DNA of 23,084 nt. It comes from JAJYIV01 sp964616135. Lineage in GTDB: Bacteria; Patescibacteriota; Patescibacteriia; UBA9934; GWF2-40-263. Location: NCBI GenBank assembly GCA_964616135.1, contig CAZTTQ010000016.1, positions 1 through 23,084 on the forward strand. Direction: 5' to 3'. Shown in pieces: positions 12,543-20,448 of the stretch (positions are counted from its first letter, which is position 1; every line of letters starts with the position of its first letter). A model generated the notes under the pieces. That model searched no databases. It had not been told where the DNA came from and saw only the letters and a program-made list of their open reading frames with translations. The position numbers were made by a program, and so were the translations under genes.

Positions 12543-12827
12543 ATGCCTTCTTTTGCCGAGTTGTCCTTCCCCATCGGCGTCGTCTTGTTGCCATTCGGGC
12601 TGTTCATGCTTTTTTATTGCGTGTACAGCCTGTTTAATTTGTACCACCTGCTCCGCTTCGGCGTAGCGGGCCTGGTGCTGTACGGCGTCGTGACCCTGTA
12701 CGCCGCCGGCACGGTCGCCATCCTGGTCGCCGTCATCTGGGGATTGTCGCCGTACGATTTTTCCTATCCGGTTTCCTTGGCCGGCGTCACCGCGGCGTTG
12801 ACGTCTCCCCCGACCAACGGGCTCTAG
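12543..12827 (+). CDS. small membrane protein (94 aa)
   Basis: A 94-aa protein with two clear membrane helices (about residues 8-32 and 38-66) and a short polar C-terminus ending SPPTNGL. I recognise no family. It lies 4 nt before the PH-domain membrane protein and is probably translated with it, so the two may act together at the membrane. A consensus -10 sits 10 nt before the ATG. GAAGG, four bases from the ATG, is a possible but poorly spaced Shine-Dalgarno site. Confidence 0.75.
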   Translation: MPSFAELSFPIGVVLLPFGLFMLFYCVYSLFNLYHLLRFGVAGLVLYGVVTLYAAGTVAILVAVIWGLSPYDFSYPVSLAGVTAALTSPPTNGL

Positions 12828-12831
12828 GCCT

Positions 12832-13392
12832 ATGTTCGACCTCTCGTGCCTCCCCAACCAACGGCCGGACGAAAAGCTGGTGATCTTTCTCCGGCGCCAT
12901 TGGCTGACGCTAACCAACTTGTTCGGCGCCTTTTTGCTGCTAACCGCCGTCCCGGTCGGACTGGCAGTCACGTTCTGGGAACAGCTGAACGGTTGGCTGC
13001 AGGACCCGATCCTGGGCCCTGTCATCACTGTCCTAGCCGGCATGTACGCCGTCTCCGTCTGGCTCTTCGCTTTCATGGAGTTCACGGACTGGTACCTGGA
13101 CACGTGGATCGTCACCACGGAACGCATTATCAACGTGGAGCAGAACGGCCTGTTCAACCGCACCGCGTCGGAGCTGCATCTCATCAACGTGCAGGACGTC
13201 ACCTCCGAGGTACAGGGCCTCGTCAAAACGTTCCTCAACTTCGGCAACGTATATATCCAAACGTCCGCCGAACGCGACCGGTTCAACTTCAAGGACGTCC
13301 CTCATCCGGAACGGCTGAAAGAAGAAATTCTCCGCCTGGTCGCCGACGACCAGCGGCGCCACGGCAACGGAAACGGAAACACGCCCCTCTAG
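12832..13392 (+). CDS. bacterial PH-domain (bPH_2/YdbT-type) membrane protein
   Basis: A 186-aa protein. Two membrane helices (about residues 27-48 and 63-85) are followed by a bacterial PH-like domain of the YdbT/DUF304 type (about 86-170). Its signature runs WYLDTWIVTTERIINV, then NGLFNRTASELHLINVQDV and FGNVYIQT. The C-terminal tail is hydrophilic (GNGNGN). Proteins of this type are membrane-associated and of unknown biochemical role. It is coupled to the upstream 94-aa membrane protein with a 4-nt gap. The last codons and the stop lie within a terminator hairpin shared with the convergent carboxypeptidase gene. Confidence 0.85.
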   Translation: MFDLSCLPNQRPDEKLVIFLRRHWLTLTNLFGAFLLLTAVPVGLAVTFWEQLNGWLQDPILGPVITVLAGMYAVSVWLFAFMEFTDWYLDTWIVTTERIINVEQNGLFNRTASELHLINVQDVTSEVQGLVKTFLNFGNVYIQTSAERDRFNFKDVPHPERLKEEILRLVADDQRRHGNGNGNTPL

Positions 13393-13400
13393 GGCGTGTT
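13378..13400. terminator. bidirectional terminator overlapping two gene ends
   Basis: A nine-pair stem, AACACGCCC (13378-13386) with GGGCGTGTT (13392-13400), and loop CTCTA. It overlaps the PH-domain gene's stop and reaches the first base of the convergent carboxypeptidase stop. Confidence 0.75.
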
Positions 13401-14446
13401 TAGTTTGCGGCGGTCCAACGGTGGTTCTTCCACGCCCACTGCGCCAATTTGCGCGCGTCTTGGAAACTGGCCGCCCGCGTGTCACTGCCAAAGGTGACGA
13501 GAAGCAATTCCGGTTTGGCCGTCCCGCCTTTCAGCCCGACGGCCAGATTCCATCCCGCCTCATCCAGGTACCCCGTTTTTCCGCCGGTCACGTAGAGGTC
13601 GTCATATTCCGGTTTCCACAACATCCAATTGCTGTTTTTCAAACGCTTGGTTTCATTCGCCGTATGCACGTCGCGCACGGCGGTCGTCACATAGCGCTTG
13701 ATCTCCTGGCGTGCGAACGCCTTGTCCGCGATGATCGCCAGCTCGCGCGGCGTCGAAACGTTGTCCGGCTCGATGCCCGCCGGATCCACGAACGACGTGC
13801 GCGGCAACCCCAAGTTTTTGGCGACGCCGTTCATCTCTTGGACGAATTTCGCCCGGGACAGCCCCGTCACGCGCGCGAGCGCGTTGGCGGCGTTGTTGGC
13901 GGACGCGACCAATGTGGAGAAGAACAGGTCGTCCCCCGAAATGCCGGCGCCGTCGTCCACGTACAGCTTGGCCCCGCCGACGTCGTCCGCGGCGCGGATG
14001 GTGTACGCGGCAGTTGTTTGCACGCCTTCGTCCAAGGCAACGCCAACCGTCACGAGTTTCGTGAGCGACGCGACCGGATGCGGCTTCCCTGCATCCTTGT
14101 CCGCCAAGATGAGGCCGCTTGCCCGGTCGATGACCACGTACGCGTCAGCCGACACCTTTGGTACGGCAGCCGCCTTGGCGAACTTGGCGGGACGGCGCTT
14201 GGCCGAAGGAGCGTACGCGGACAGGTCGTTGCGCTCACGCCACCCGTACTGACGCGCCCAGTCTTCCAGGCCCACCAAAGGCGTCTTGGCGTCCGGCTTG
14301 GCCGCGTACGTGTCCGCTTCGAACAACGCCTGGAGGTCGCCGCGCTTTTCAAATACCGCTTTCAACGCCGCGTTGGGAGCCGCAAGAGCCCCGGCCGGGA
14401 GAGCCAGGGCGCAGACGGCGACAAAGGAGGCGAGCGTGCGTTTCAT
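13400..14446 (-). CDS. D-alanyl-D-alanine carboxypeptidase (peptidase S11, PBP5/6-like)
   Basis: A 348-aa exported serine peptidase that trims the terminal D-Ala from peptidoglycan stem peptides outside the membrane. A signal peptide (residues 1-22, ending GALA) is followed by an N-terminal extension of about 75 residues (with LEDWARQYGW), then the penicillin-binding fold. The SxxK motif is SLTK (127-130) with nucleophile Ser127, the SxN motif is SAN (182-184), and the KTG motif lies at 290-292 in GGKTGYLDEAG. It lacks the usual C-terminal beta domain and amphipathic anchor of PBP5, so it may be released. Its ATG lies 3 nt after the SpoIID-like gene's stop, so the two form one operon. No good Shine-Dalgarno site is present. 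Confidence 0.94.
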   Translation of the reverse strand: MKRTLASFVAVCALALPAGALAAPNAALKAVFEKRGDLQALFEADTYAAKPDAKTPLVGLEDWARQYGWRERNDLSAYAPSAKRRPAKFAKAAAVPKVSADAYVVIDRASGLILADKDAGKPHPVASLTKLVTVGVALDEGVQTTAAYTIRAADDVGGAKLYVDDGAGISGDDLFFSTLVASANNAANALARVTGLSRAKFVQEMNGVAKNLGLPRTSFVDPAGIEPDNVSTPRELAIIADKAFARQEIKRYVTTAVRDVHTANETKRLKNSNWMLWKPEYDDLYVTGGKTGYLDEAGWNLAVGLKGGTAKPELLLVTFGSDTRAASFQDARKLAQWAWKNHRWTAAN

Positions 14447-14449
14447 GTG

Positions 14450-16252
14450 CTAATTCCACCGTTTTAAGATGGCCGTGCCGCTGTAAAAATAGGCGATGAT
14501 GTCGCGCCATTGGACGCCCTTGTTCGCCTGGCAAAGCGCCTCGGACGCGGACATGCCGACGCCGTGTCCCCAGAGCGTGTAGCGGCGCTGCGCGTCACAC
14601 GGGGCCGAAACGCTTTTGAGCCACGCGACGGATCCGCCCCAGACTTCGCTCCAGTCGCGGGTGCGGCCGTCGGAGCGGGAAAAATACGGCGTCAGCGCAA
14701 GGCGTCCCTCATAAGTAAGAATGCGGCCGCGCGTCGCCTCAACCGACTGCACGATGTTCGGCGACACTTCTTCTTGCCCGTAGCCGCGATAGACCTGGTC
14801 GTCCGCATACCCCGTGACGTGGAAGCCCTCGGCCCCGTGTTTCGTTCCGCGTTCCCAATGATACGTCGCGAAGGTCCGCGCGGCGACGAGCAGCGCCTTT
14901 TGGAATTCCACGTGTGACACGTTGGACGTCTCCCCGATTCCCTTGAGATACCATTCCATCGGCAGCTCATTAATGAGCCACGTGCGGTCCTTGGCGGCGT
15001 TGTAGCGAAGTTCCAACACGTTCCGGTACGCGTTGTACGCCCGGTCCGACCCGCGCGTGACGCGGCGGTCCCAATTGGTCACGTCGCACACGCCGTTCGC
15101 CTCACTCGGCACGAAGCGCAGCGGGCCGGAGATCTGTTGGAGCCCGTCGCCGGCGTTGTACCAGTAGCTTCCCTTCTTATAGAACGCCGTGACCGCGGCA
15201 CCCGCATCCTTAGATGCCAACACGGTGCCGGTTTCACTCCGCAGCTCCCACGGCGAACGGCAGGAGACCACTACCTGGTCGTTGGTTTCGCCATCCACGA
15301 TGAGAATGCCGACGCGCAGCATCGGTTCCACGCCGATCGATTCGGCGTCCGTAACGCCCGGCGCGATGGGCGTCTGCACGTACACCGGGCCTGGTTCATA
15401 CGCGTCCGACGTGACGATGACTGGGATGTCCACGTAGAAATCCGGCACCGCTTCCCCGTCCACTACTAGCGCATACCGCATGATGAAGGATCCCTTTCCC
15501 GTCGGCGCGTTAAAGGAGAACGCGTAGAAGTCCATGCCGCCCGGTTCCACGTTCGCCTCCGCCTTGGCGAGGGCAATATCTGCCGACGTTGCCGCATCCT
15601 TGTGCAATTCACGGCGCGTCCAGGTTTTGCTGCCGGTATTTTTGATGCCGACCGTGAAATCTACTTTGCCGCCGCCGTACGTGGTGACGGTTTTCGCGCT
15701 GCGCAACAGCACGGACGCCGCCAACGGGCCGCTTGCCGTTGAAACGGGGGCGGGGATCTCGGCGGGTGCCGGTGCCGGGGCGTCCCCGACGTTGATAGTC
15801 AGCGTAAACGCGGAACCGGCGATCCACGACTTGTTTTCCGCGGCCAACTGGAAGGTTTCTTTATACGCGCCCGCCTTTGCCGGCGCCTTCAAGGTGAATT
15901 GGACCGTACCTGTTTTGCCGGACGCGACTTTTGCCTCTTTCAACTTGGCCGGCTGGATAGAAGACGCCCAGGTTGCGTCCTTGAAGACCGACGCGCGGTA
16001 TTTGGGCCCGTAGGTGTACAGGGAAACGTATCGCGCGCCCGTATTCGCCCAGGCCAACGTGCCCGTATTCTTATATTCCACGGTCACGAGTTTTTTCTCC
16101 CCCGGTTTCATGGCAAGCGTCCCGCCGCCGGTCATGCTGACTTGGAGCGAATCGTATTCCGCGGCGGCGCGGGCAACCCCCGCAAACGGCGCAGCGAAAA
16201 ACGCCGCCACGAGCAGCGACCAAAAAGCGGCGCGCAGGAAGGGCGGGCGCAT
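14450..16252 (-). CDS. SpoIID/LytB-domain protein with two NBR1-like Ig domains
   Basis: A 600-aa exported protein. A signal peptide covers residues 1-30. Two beta-sandwich domains resembling the NBR1-type Ig-like fold follow (about 35-155, with YKNTGTLAW...YVSLYTYGP, and 185-290, with IKNTGSKTW). They are joined by an Ala/Pro linker. A beta region (about 300-400) leads into a SpoIID domain (about 405-600): YRNVLEL, INELPMEWYLKGIGE with candidate catalytic Glu433, LLVAARTFATYHW, and GHGVGMS (562-568). SpoIID enzymes are lytic transglycosylases that cut glycan strands lacking stem peptides. The Ig domains probably bind the wall or surface. It forms an operon with the carboxypeptidase. The ATG lies 9 nt after TAAAAT, without a Shine-Dalgarno site. 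Confidence 0.92.
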   Translation of the reverse strand: MRPPFLRAAFWSLLVAAFFAAPFAGVARAAAEYDSLQVSMTGGGTLAMKPGEKKLVTVEYKNTGTLAWANTGARYVSLYTYGPKYRASVFKDATWASSIQPAKLKEAKVASGKTGTVQFTLKAPAKAGAYKETFQLAAENKSWIAGSAFTLTINVGDAPAPAPAEIPAPVSTASGPLAASVLLRSAKTVTTYGGGKVDFTVGIKNTGSKTWTRRELHKDAATSADIALAKAEANVEPGGMDFYAFSFNAPTGKGSFIMRYALVVDGEAVPDFYVDIPVIVTSDAYEPGPVYVQTPIAPGVTDAESIGVEPMLRVGILIVDGETNDQVVVSCRSPWELRSETGTVLASKDAGAAVTAFYKKGSYWYNAGDGLQQISGPLRFVPSEANGVCDVTNWDRRVTRGSDRAYNAYRNVLELRYNAAKDRTWLINELPMEWYLKGIGETSNVSHVEFQKALLVAARTFATYHWERGTKHGAEGFHVTGYADDQVYRGYGQEEVSPNIVQSVEATRGRILTYEGRLALTPYFSRSDGRTRDWSEVWGGSVAWLKSVSAPCDAQRRYTLWGHGVGMSASEALCQANKGVQWRDIIAYFYSGTAILKRWN

Positions 16253-16261
16253 AACGGATCC

Positions 16262-16267
16262 ATTTTA
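16262..16267 (-). promoter_or_regulatory. -10 element of the SpoIID-carboxypeptidase operon (leaderless-type)
   Basis: The minus strand reads TAAAAT, 9 nt before the ATG. No convincing -35 is seen at the proper distance. Confidence 0.45.
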
Positions 16268-16309
16268 ACATACGTTGATTTTTTGGCTCTGATTTGCCAA
16301 GATACGGCC

Positions 16310-17743
16310 ATGTCTCCCCAATTCGCCCGCAATTTCATCGTCCAAACGGTCGGCAAGGCGCTGTCCGTCATCCTCGGGTTGTTCGTCCTGTCGCTCCTGA
16401 CGCGCTCCTTGGGGGCGGAAAAATACGGCGCGTTCACCACGGCGTTCACGTTCCTGCAATTTTTCGGCGTCATCGTGGACTTCGGCCTGACGCTCACGCT
16501 GGTCGTGATGTTGTCGGAACCGGGCGCGGACCAGAAAAAAATCACGGGGAACGTCTTTACCCTGCGCCTCGTGTCCGCCGGCATCCTGTTCTTGGCCGCT
16601 CCCTTCTTGGTCCTCCTGTTCCCGTGGAGCGACACGGTCAACGGCAGCGTCGCGGCGGGCGCGGCGGGCTACGTGTTCATGGCGGCGGCAGCCATGCTGG
16701 TCGGCGTGTTCCAAACGCACCAAAACGTCTGGCGCGCGTCGCTCGCGGAACTCATCGACCGCGTCGCCCTGCTCGCGTTCTGCCTGTACGCCGCGCACAA
16801 AGGTTGGGGCGCCGAATCCATGATGTGGGCGCACACCGCGGCCCACGCCATTTGGCTCGCCGTCGCCTTGTGGTTCGCCGGGAAATTCGTGCCTGTCCGC
16901 TTGCGCGCGGACCTGTCCTTGTGGAAGGAAATCCTGCGCCGCAGCTGGCCCATGGGCGTGTCCATCTTCTTCAACCTGCTCTACTTGAAGGGCGACATTT
17001 TGATCCTGTCCTTGTTCCGCTCCGAAACGGAGGTCGGCAATTACGGCGCCGCCTACCGCGTCTTGGACGTCCTGACGGTCATCCCGACGATTTTCATGGG
17101 CCTCCTCCTGCCGAATCTCGTCCGTGACTGGAGACAGGGAAACACGGCTGAATTCCGCCAGCATTTGTCGCGCGCGTTCGACGCGTTCGCCTTGATGTAC
17201 CTGCCGGTCGTCGCCGGGGCCTGGGCCTTGTCCGTCCCGCTCCTTCGCCTCGTGGCCGGAGACGAGTTCATCGCGGCGGGCAACATCCTGAAGCTGCTGA
17301 TCCTGGCCGTACCGGCCGTATTCCTGGGCACGCTCTACGGCCACGCCGTCGTCGCCGTCGACAAGCAGCGCCCCATGATGTTCGGCTACCTGGCCTGCGC
17401 CGTCCTCTCCTTGGCCGGCTACTTCTATTTCATTCCAACCTACAGCATGGTCGGCGCGGCAAGCGTGACGATCTTCGCCGAAAGCTTCATCGCGCTCACC
17501 ACGTTCGCCCTGGTGCGCTCCGCGTCCCACGGCCGGCCGAACGCCGGCGTATTCATACGGGCCGCGGCCGCCTCGCTCCTCATGTACGCGTTCTTGCGCC
17601 TGCTGCCGGAGTGGCCCGTCCTGGCGCTGATTCCGACCGGCGCCGTCGTCTACGCCGCACTCCTGTTCGCCTTCGGCGTGCTGACGCCGCAACGGATCCG
17701 CGATCTCATGCCACGCAAACTGGCGGCCCACAAACCGTCCTGA
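16310..17743 (+). CDS. polysaccharide/lipid-linked oligosaccharide flippase (MOP superfamily)
   Basis: A 477-aa integral membrane protein with about 12-14 hydrophobic helices. It starts with the family's RNFIVQTVGKALSVILGLF segment and continues with LLTRSLGAEKYGAFTTAFTFLQFF, typical of Wzx-like flippases of the MOP superfamily. A central WPMGVSIFFNLLYLKGDILIL segment is also typical. It should flip an undecaprenyl-linked glycan across the membrane. Its position before an O-antigen-ligase-like gene suggests a Wzx role rather than MurJ, but this is inference. The start at 16310 gives the normal N-terminus; the upstream in-frame extension lies antisense to the SpoIID gene. No Shine-Dalgarno site is seen. 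One base separates its stop from the next ATG. Confidence 0.9.
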   Translation: MSPQFARNFIVQTVGKALSVILGLFVLSLLTRSLGAEKYGAFTTAFTFLQFFGVIVDFGLTLTLVVMLSEPGADQKKITGNVFTLRLVSAGILFLAAPFLVLLFPWSDTVNGSVAAGAAGYVFMAAAAMLVGVFQTHQNVWRASLAELIDRVALLAFCLYAAHKGWGAESMMWAHTAAHAIWLAVALWFAGKFVPVRLRADLSLWKEILRRSWPMGVSIFFNLLYLKGDILILSLFRSETEVGNYGAAYRVLDVLTVIPTIFMGLLLPNLVRDWRQGNTAEFRQHLSRAFDAFALMYLPVVAGAWALSVPLLRLVAGDEFIAAGNILKLLILAVPAVFLGTLYGHAVVAVDKQRPMMFGYLACAVLSLAGYFYFIPTYSMVGAASVTIFAESFIALTTFALVRSASHGRPNAGVFIRAAAASLLMYAFLRLLPEWPVLALIPTGAVVYAALLFAFGVLTPQRIRDLMPRKLAAHKPS

Positions 17744-17744
17744 T

Positions 17745-18983
17745 ATGTACGCCTTCCTGCTTGCGCTTGCCGTCCTCGGATTCGCCTCCGCCGCCTGGAA
17801 GGACCGTCGCCTCGGTTTGTCATTGGTTGCCGCCGCGCTGCCGACGTATCTTCTGCGTTTCTCCGTTGGACCAATTCCCTTCACGCTGCTTGAAACGTTG
17901 ATCCTGACGCTGGTCGGCGTTTGGATCGCGCGGGGCGATTGGAAGCGCGTAGCGTCCATCCCACGTCCGTGGCTGTACGGAATGGGCGGCCTGTTGGCCG
18001 CCGCCATCCTTGCGACTGCCATCGCACCGGACCTGCGCGGGGCGCTTGGCGCGTTGCGCGCGTATTTTATTGAACCGGCGCTCTTGTTCCTGGTCGCCGC
18101 AACCACGCTGAAAACGGAAGCGGACCGCCGCGCGCTCATCGCCTGGTTCGTCGGCGGCGCCGCGTTCGCCTCCCTCGTCGGTGTCTTCCAATTCGCCACG
18201 GGTATGGGCATTCCCATTCCCTGGGACCTGGAACGCCGCGTCACCGGCCCGTTCCCGTATCCGAACGCGCTCGGCCTGTACGCTGGGCCCGCCGCCATCC
18301 TGGCCGTGCTGTTTGCCGCGCGGGAAACGGGCAAGGCGCGCTTAGCGTGGGCCGCGGGCGCCCTGCTCTGCTTTACGGGCATCGTCCTGGCACAAAGTGA
18401 AGCCGCCGTCGGATCCGTACTCGCGATGCTGTTCCTGGCCTCCTTGTTCTCCAAACCCTGGCGTCGCATTTCCCTTGTCGCCACGGCCGCGGGATTTCTC
18501 CTCGTCGTCTCCGTTTCGCCCCTGCGGAACTTTGCCATGGAAAAACTGTCGCTCCATGACCGCTCTGGCGACGTGCGCCGGATGCAATGGTCCGAAACGT
18601 GGGAGATGCTGAAGACGCGGCCCGTCTTCGGCGCCGGGCTAAACGGCTATCCCGCGGCACTCGTCCCCTTCCACCGCCGTCCGGACATTGAGATCTTCCA
18701 GTATCCGCACACGATGGTCTTAAACGTCTGGACCGAACTGGGCCTGGCCGGATTCGCCGCGTGCGCCGGCTTATTCGCCCTGGTATGGGCTGCCCTGCGC
18801 CGCGCGCAAAAAGACCGCTGGAGCGACACGGCCGCCGTCGCCGTCCTGCTGGCGTTCGGTGGTATGCTGATCCACGGATTGGTCGACGTCCCGTACTTCA
18901 AGAACGACTTGTCCGCCCTCACCTGGTTGTTACTCGCCCTTCTTTGTACCGCGTATGGAACACGCGCACGCTCCCGCGCCTAA
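17745..18983 (+). CDS. O-antigen ligase/polymerase family membrane protein (Wzy_C)
   Basis: A 412-aa protein with about 10-12 membrane helices. The Wzy_C/WaaL-type signature lies in the second half: an extracytoplasmic loop with MQWSETWEMLKTRPVFGAGLNGY (given here in two overlapping parts: MQWSETWEM and MLKTRPVFGAGLNGY), then YPHTMVLNVWTELGLAG. The His in PHT and the Arg-rich loop are features of this family. Enzymes of this group transfer or polymerise undecaprenyl-linked glycans at the outer face of the membrane. With the preceding flippase it makes a plausible surface-glycan export and ligation pair, perhaps glycosylating a cell-surface protein, since an LPS pathway is not evident here. 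It begins one base after the flippase stop and overlaps the next gene by 29 nt. Confidence 0.88.
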   Translation: MYAFLLALAVLGFASAAWKDRRLGLSLVAAALPTYLLRFSVGPIPFTLLETLILTLVGVWIARGDWKRVASIPRPWLYGMGGLLAAAILATAIAPDLRGALGALRAYFIEPALLFLVAATTLKTEADRRALIAWFVGGAAFASLVGVFQFATGMGIPIPWDLERRVTGPFPYPNALGLYAGPAAILAVLFAARETGKARLAWAAGALLCFTGIVLAQSEAAVGSVLAMLFLASLFSKPWRRISLVATAAGFLLVVSVSPLRNFAMEKLSLHDRSGDVRRMQWSETWEMLKTRPVFGAGLNGYPAALVPFHRRPDIEIFQYPHTMVLNVWTELGLAGFAACAGLFALVWAALRRAQKDRWSDTAAVAVLLAFGGMLIHGLVDVPYFKNDLSALTWLLLALLCTAYGTRARSRA

Positions 18984-19560
18984 GCAGAAACTCCCGTGGG
19001 CCATTTGGCTCGTCGGTGTCGCGGCGGCCGTCGTCATTTTGTCCAAAGGCATCGCGTTCGTGTTTCCCCCGCCCGCGGTGCCAATCATTCCGCAGGCAGC
19101 AGGCGTCCAAACGCTCACCACAGAGACGGCGCCGGCACTGCTCGGCCGCGCTTTGCCCGTGCCGACCTTCACTGCGGGCGCGGCGCTCCACACGGCGGCG
19201 CGCTTTACCCAACCGTCTGAATACTTTCCTACGGGAACCGTAGAAATGGTATTCGCCAAGGACGGCCGCCGCGCGTTCGAACTATTGGAGCTCCCGCTCG
19301 TGTCAGCGGCCGACGTCGCGAAATACACCCCGGGCGTTGGGGGCGCGGAAATAAAAGTAGCCGCGGAGACCGGCCATATCTTTGGCTCCGGACTGCGTTA
19401 TCCCGCCTGCCTCCCCGCGTCTGACACCAGCCCTCTCGCCGTCTGCCAATTCACCAAGCGCTTCGCGTTTACCCGCGGCTCCGTGACGTACGTGGTCGCC
19501 GTGGACGGGGACGCGCTTAGCGATGGCGAGCTGATCGAGGTGGCGCGCAGCATTCCGTAA
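18955..19560 (+). CDS. membrane-anchored hypothetical protein
   Basis: A 201-aa protein. A short basic N-terminus (HAPAPKQK) is followed by one membrane helix (about residues 14-36, WAIWLVGVAAAVVILSKG). The rest is an extracytoplasmic domain of about 160 residues with strand-like segments (VEMVFAKDGRRAFELLEL, SVTYVVAVDGD) and two Cys residues (CLPA and VCQF), which could form a disulfide. No family is recognised. Its first 29 nt overlap the O-antigen-ligase-like gene, so it is co-translated with it and may belong to the same glycan or surface-protein process. Confidence 0.75.
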   Translation: MEHAHAPAPKQKLPWAIWLVGVAAAVVILSKGIAFVFPPPAVPIIPQAAGVQTLTTETAPALLGRALPVPTFTAGAALHTAARFTQPSEYFPTGTVEMVFAKDGRRAFELLELPLVSAADVAKYTPGVGGAEIKVAAETGHIFGSGLRYPACLPASDTSPLAVCQFTKRFAFTRGSVTYVVAVDGDALSDGELIEVARSIP

Positions 19561-19561
19561 T

Positions 19562-19620
19562 AAAAAAGGACCGCACGATTTCTCGCAGGGACCCCAGAGA
19601 GGCAACGGTGCGGATTCTTT
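19562..19620. terminator. bidirectional terminator
   Basis: CCGCAC (about 19571-19576) pairs with GTGCGG (about 19611-19616). It is flanked by an A-run and a CTTTC segment, with a smaller TCTC/GAGA hairpin in the loop. It lies between the convergent 201-aa and 112-aa genes. Confidence 0.55.
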
Positions 19621-19958
19621 CAGCTGGCCGACAGAATCCGCTCGAGCTTCCGCCTCCACACAACGCTATCCTGCCACTCGTACCCGTTGGAGGGGAGCAC
19701 CGGGACGACTTCCGTCATCGCTCCCGGATCCACCCTCTCCGACGGCACGTTCAGCAGCTCCCCGTGCCGCTTCTTAAGCACCGGGATCACGCAATCGCGC
19801 ATGACCTCGCCGAAGCCCGAGATCGAGTAGTAGTTGATACCCGGGAACAGCTCGTTGACGAGCGGCATAAACGCTTCGACGGTCCTCTCCTTCTTCCCCA
19901 ATGACGCGTGTGCTTTGCCGTTAATGAGCGACCACAACGCAACAGTTCTCACGTTCAT
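19620..19958 (-). CDS. hypothetical protein (112 aa)
   Basis: A soluble protein of mixed alpha/beta type with no recognised family and no signal peptide or membrane helix. Visible features are a helical KKERTVEAFMPLVNELFPG, a GINYYSISGFGEVMRDC segment, and a Trp-containing C-terminus (EWQDSVVWRRKLERILSAS). GGGAGA lies 7 nt before the ATG, so it has a leader with a Shine-Dalgarno site, unlike most genes in this window. Confidence 0.6.
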   Translation of the reverse strand: MNVRTVALWSLINGKAHASLGKKERTVEAFMPLVNELFPGINYYSISGFGEVMRDCVIPVLKKRHGELLNVPSERVDPGAMTEVVPVLPSNGYEWQDSVVWRRKLERILSAS

Positions 19959-20103
19959 TGTTCATCTCCCAGGACACGGGTGATTGAGGCGATCCCAATC
20001 ATTCGGTTATGAGAGCATCTTTTTCCGCCCATGTCAATCGGTGGGACGCGTGTTCGCCTGTCTTCATAGGAACGGAATTCCCCTTCTCTTTGCCGCCGAC
20101 TGA

Positions 20104-20132
20104 TTGACCGGACGCCGCGGGCGTGCTAATTT
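20104..20132 (+). promoter_or_regulatory. promoter of tRNA-Ser
   Basis: TTGACC (20104-20109), a 17-nt spacer and TAATTT (20127-20132). The tRNA starts 18 nt after the -10. The rest of 19959-20150 shows nothing else I can support. Confidence 0.72.
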
Positions 20133-20150
20133 CCGTCCGCAATCCGCCAC

Positions 20151-20366
<216 letters not shown>

Positions 20367-20394
20367 TTATTGGACGGAGGAACGGGACCAAACT

Positions 20395-20414
20395 CCACCC
20401 TCTCCGCCAGAAAA
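20395..20414 (+). repeat. direct repeat, copy 2 (displaced tRNA-Ser 3' end)
   Basis: An exact copy of 20226-20245. The ten bases before it still resemble the tRNA T loop (GGACCAAACT against GGTTCGAATC), so about 30 nt of tRNA 3' half appear duplicated, with the T arm degraded. Confidence 0.8.
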
Positions 20415-20441
20415 AAGCCCCAGGAACTTCCTGGGGCTTTT
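20412..20441. terminator. bidirectional terminator between tRNA-Ser element and nitroreductase
   Basis: A perfect stem, AAAAGCCCCAGGAA with TTCCTGGGGCTTTT, and a single-base centre, with A-run and T-run flanks. Confidence 0.88.
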
Positions 20442-20448
20442 CTGATTC

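Noticed and set aside
13421..14467. 348-codon open frame on the plus strand
   Set aside because: Antisense to the D-Ala-D-Ala carboxypeptidase, whose SLTK, SAN and KTG motifs are all intact. Low-complexity Arg-rich product.
16265..18538. 757-codon open frame on the minus strand
   Set aside because: It lies antisense to the flippase and ligase genes, is extremely rich in Arg, Gln, Glu and Asp with no domain pattern, and arises from the GC-rich third positions of the real genes.
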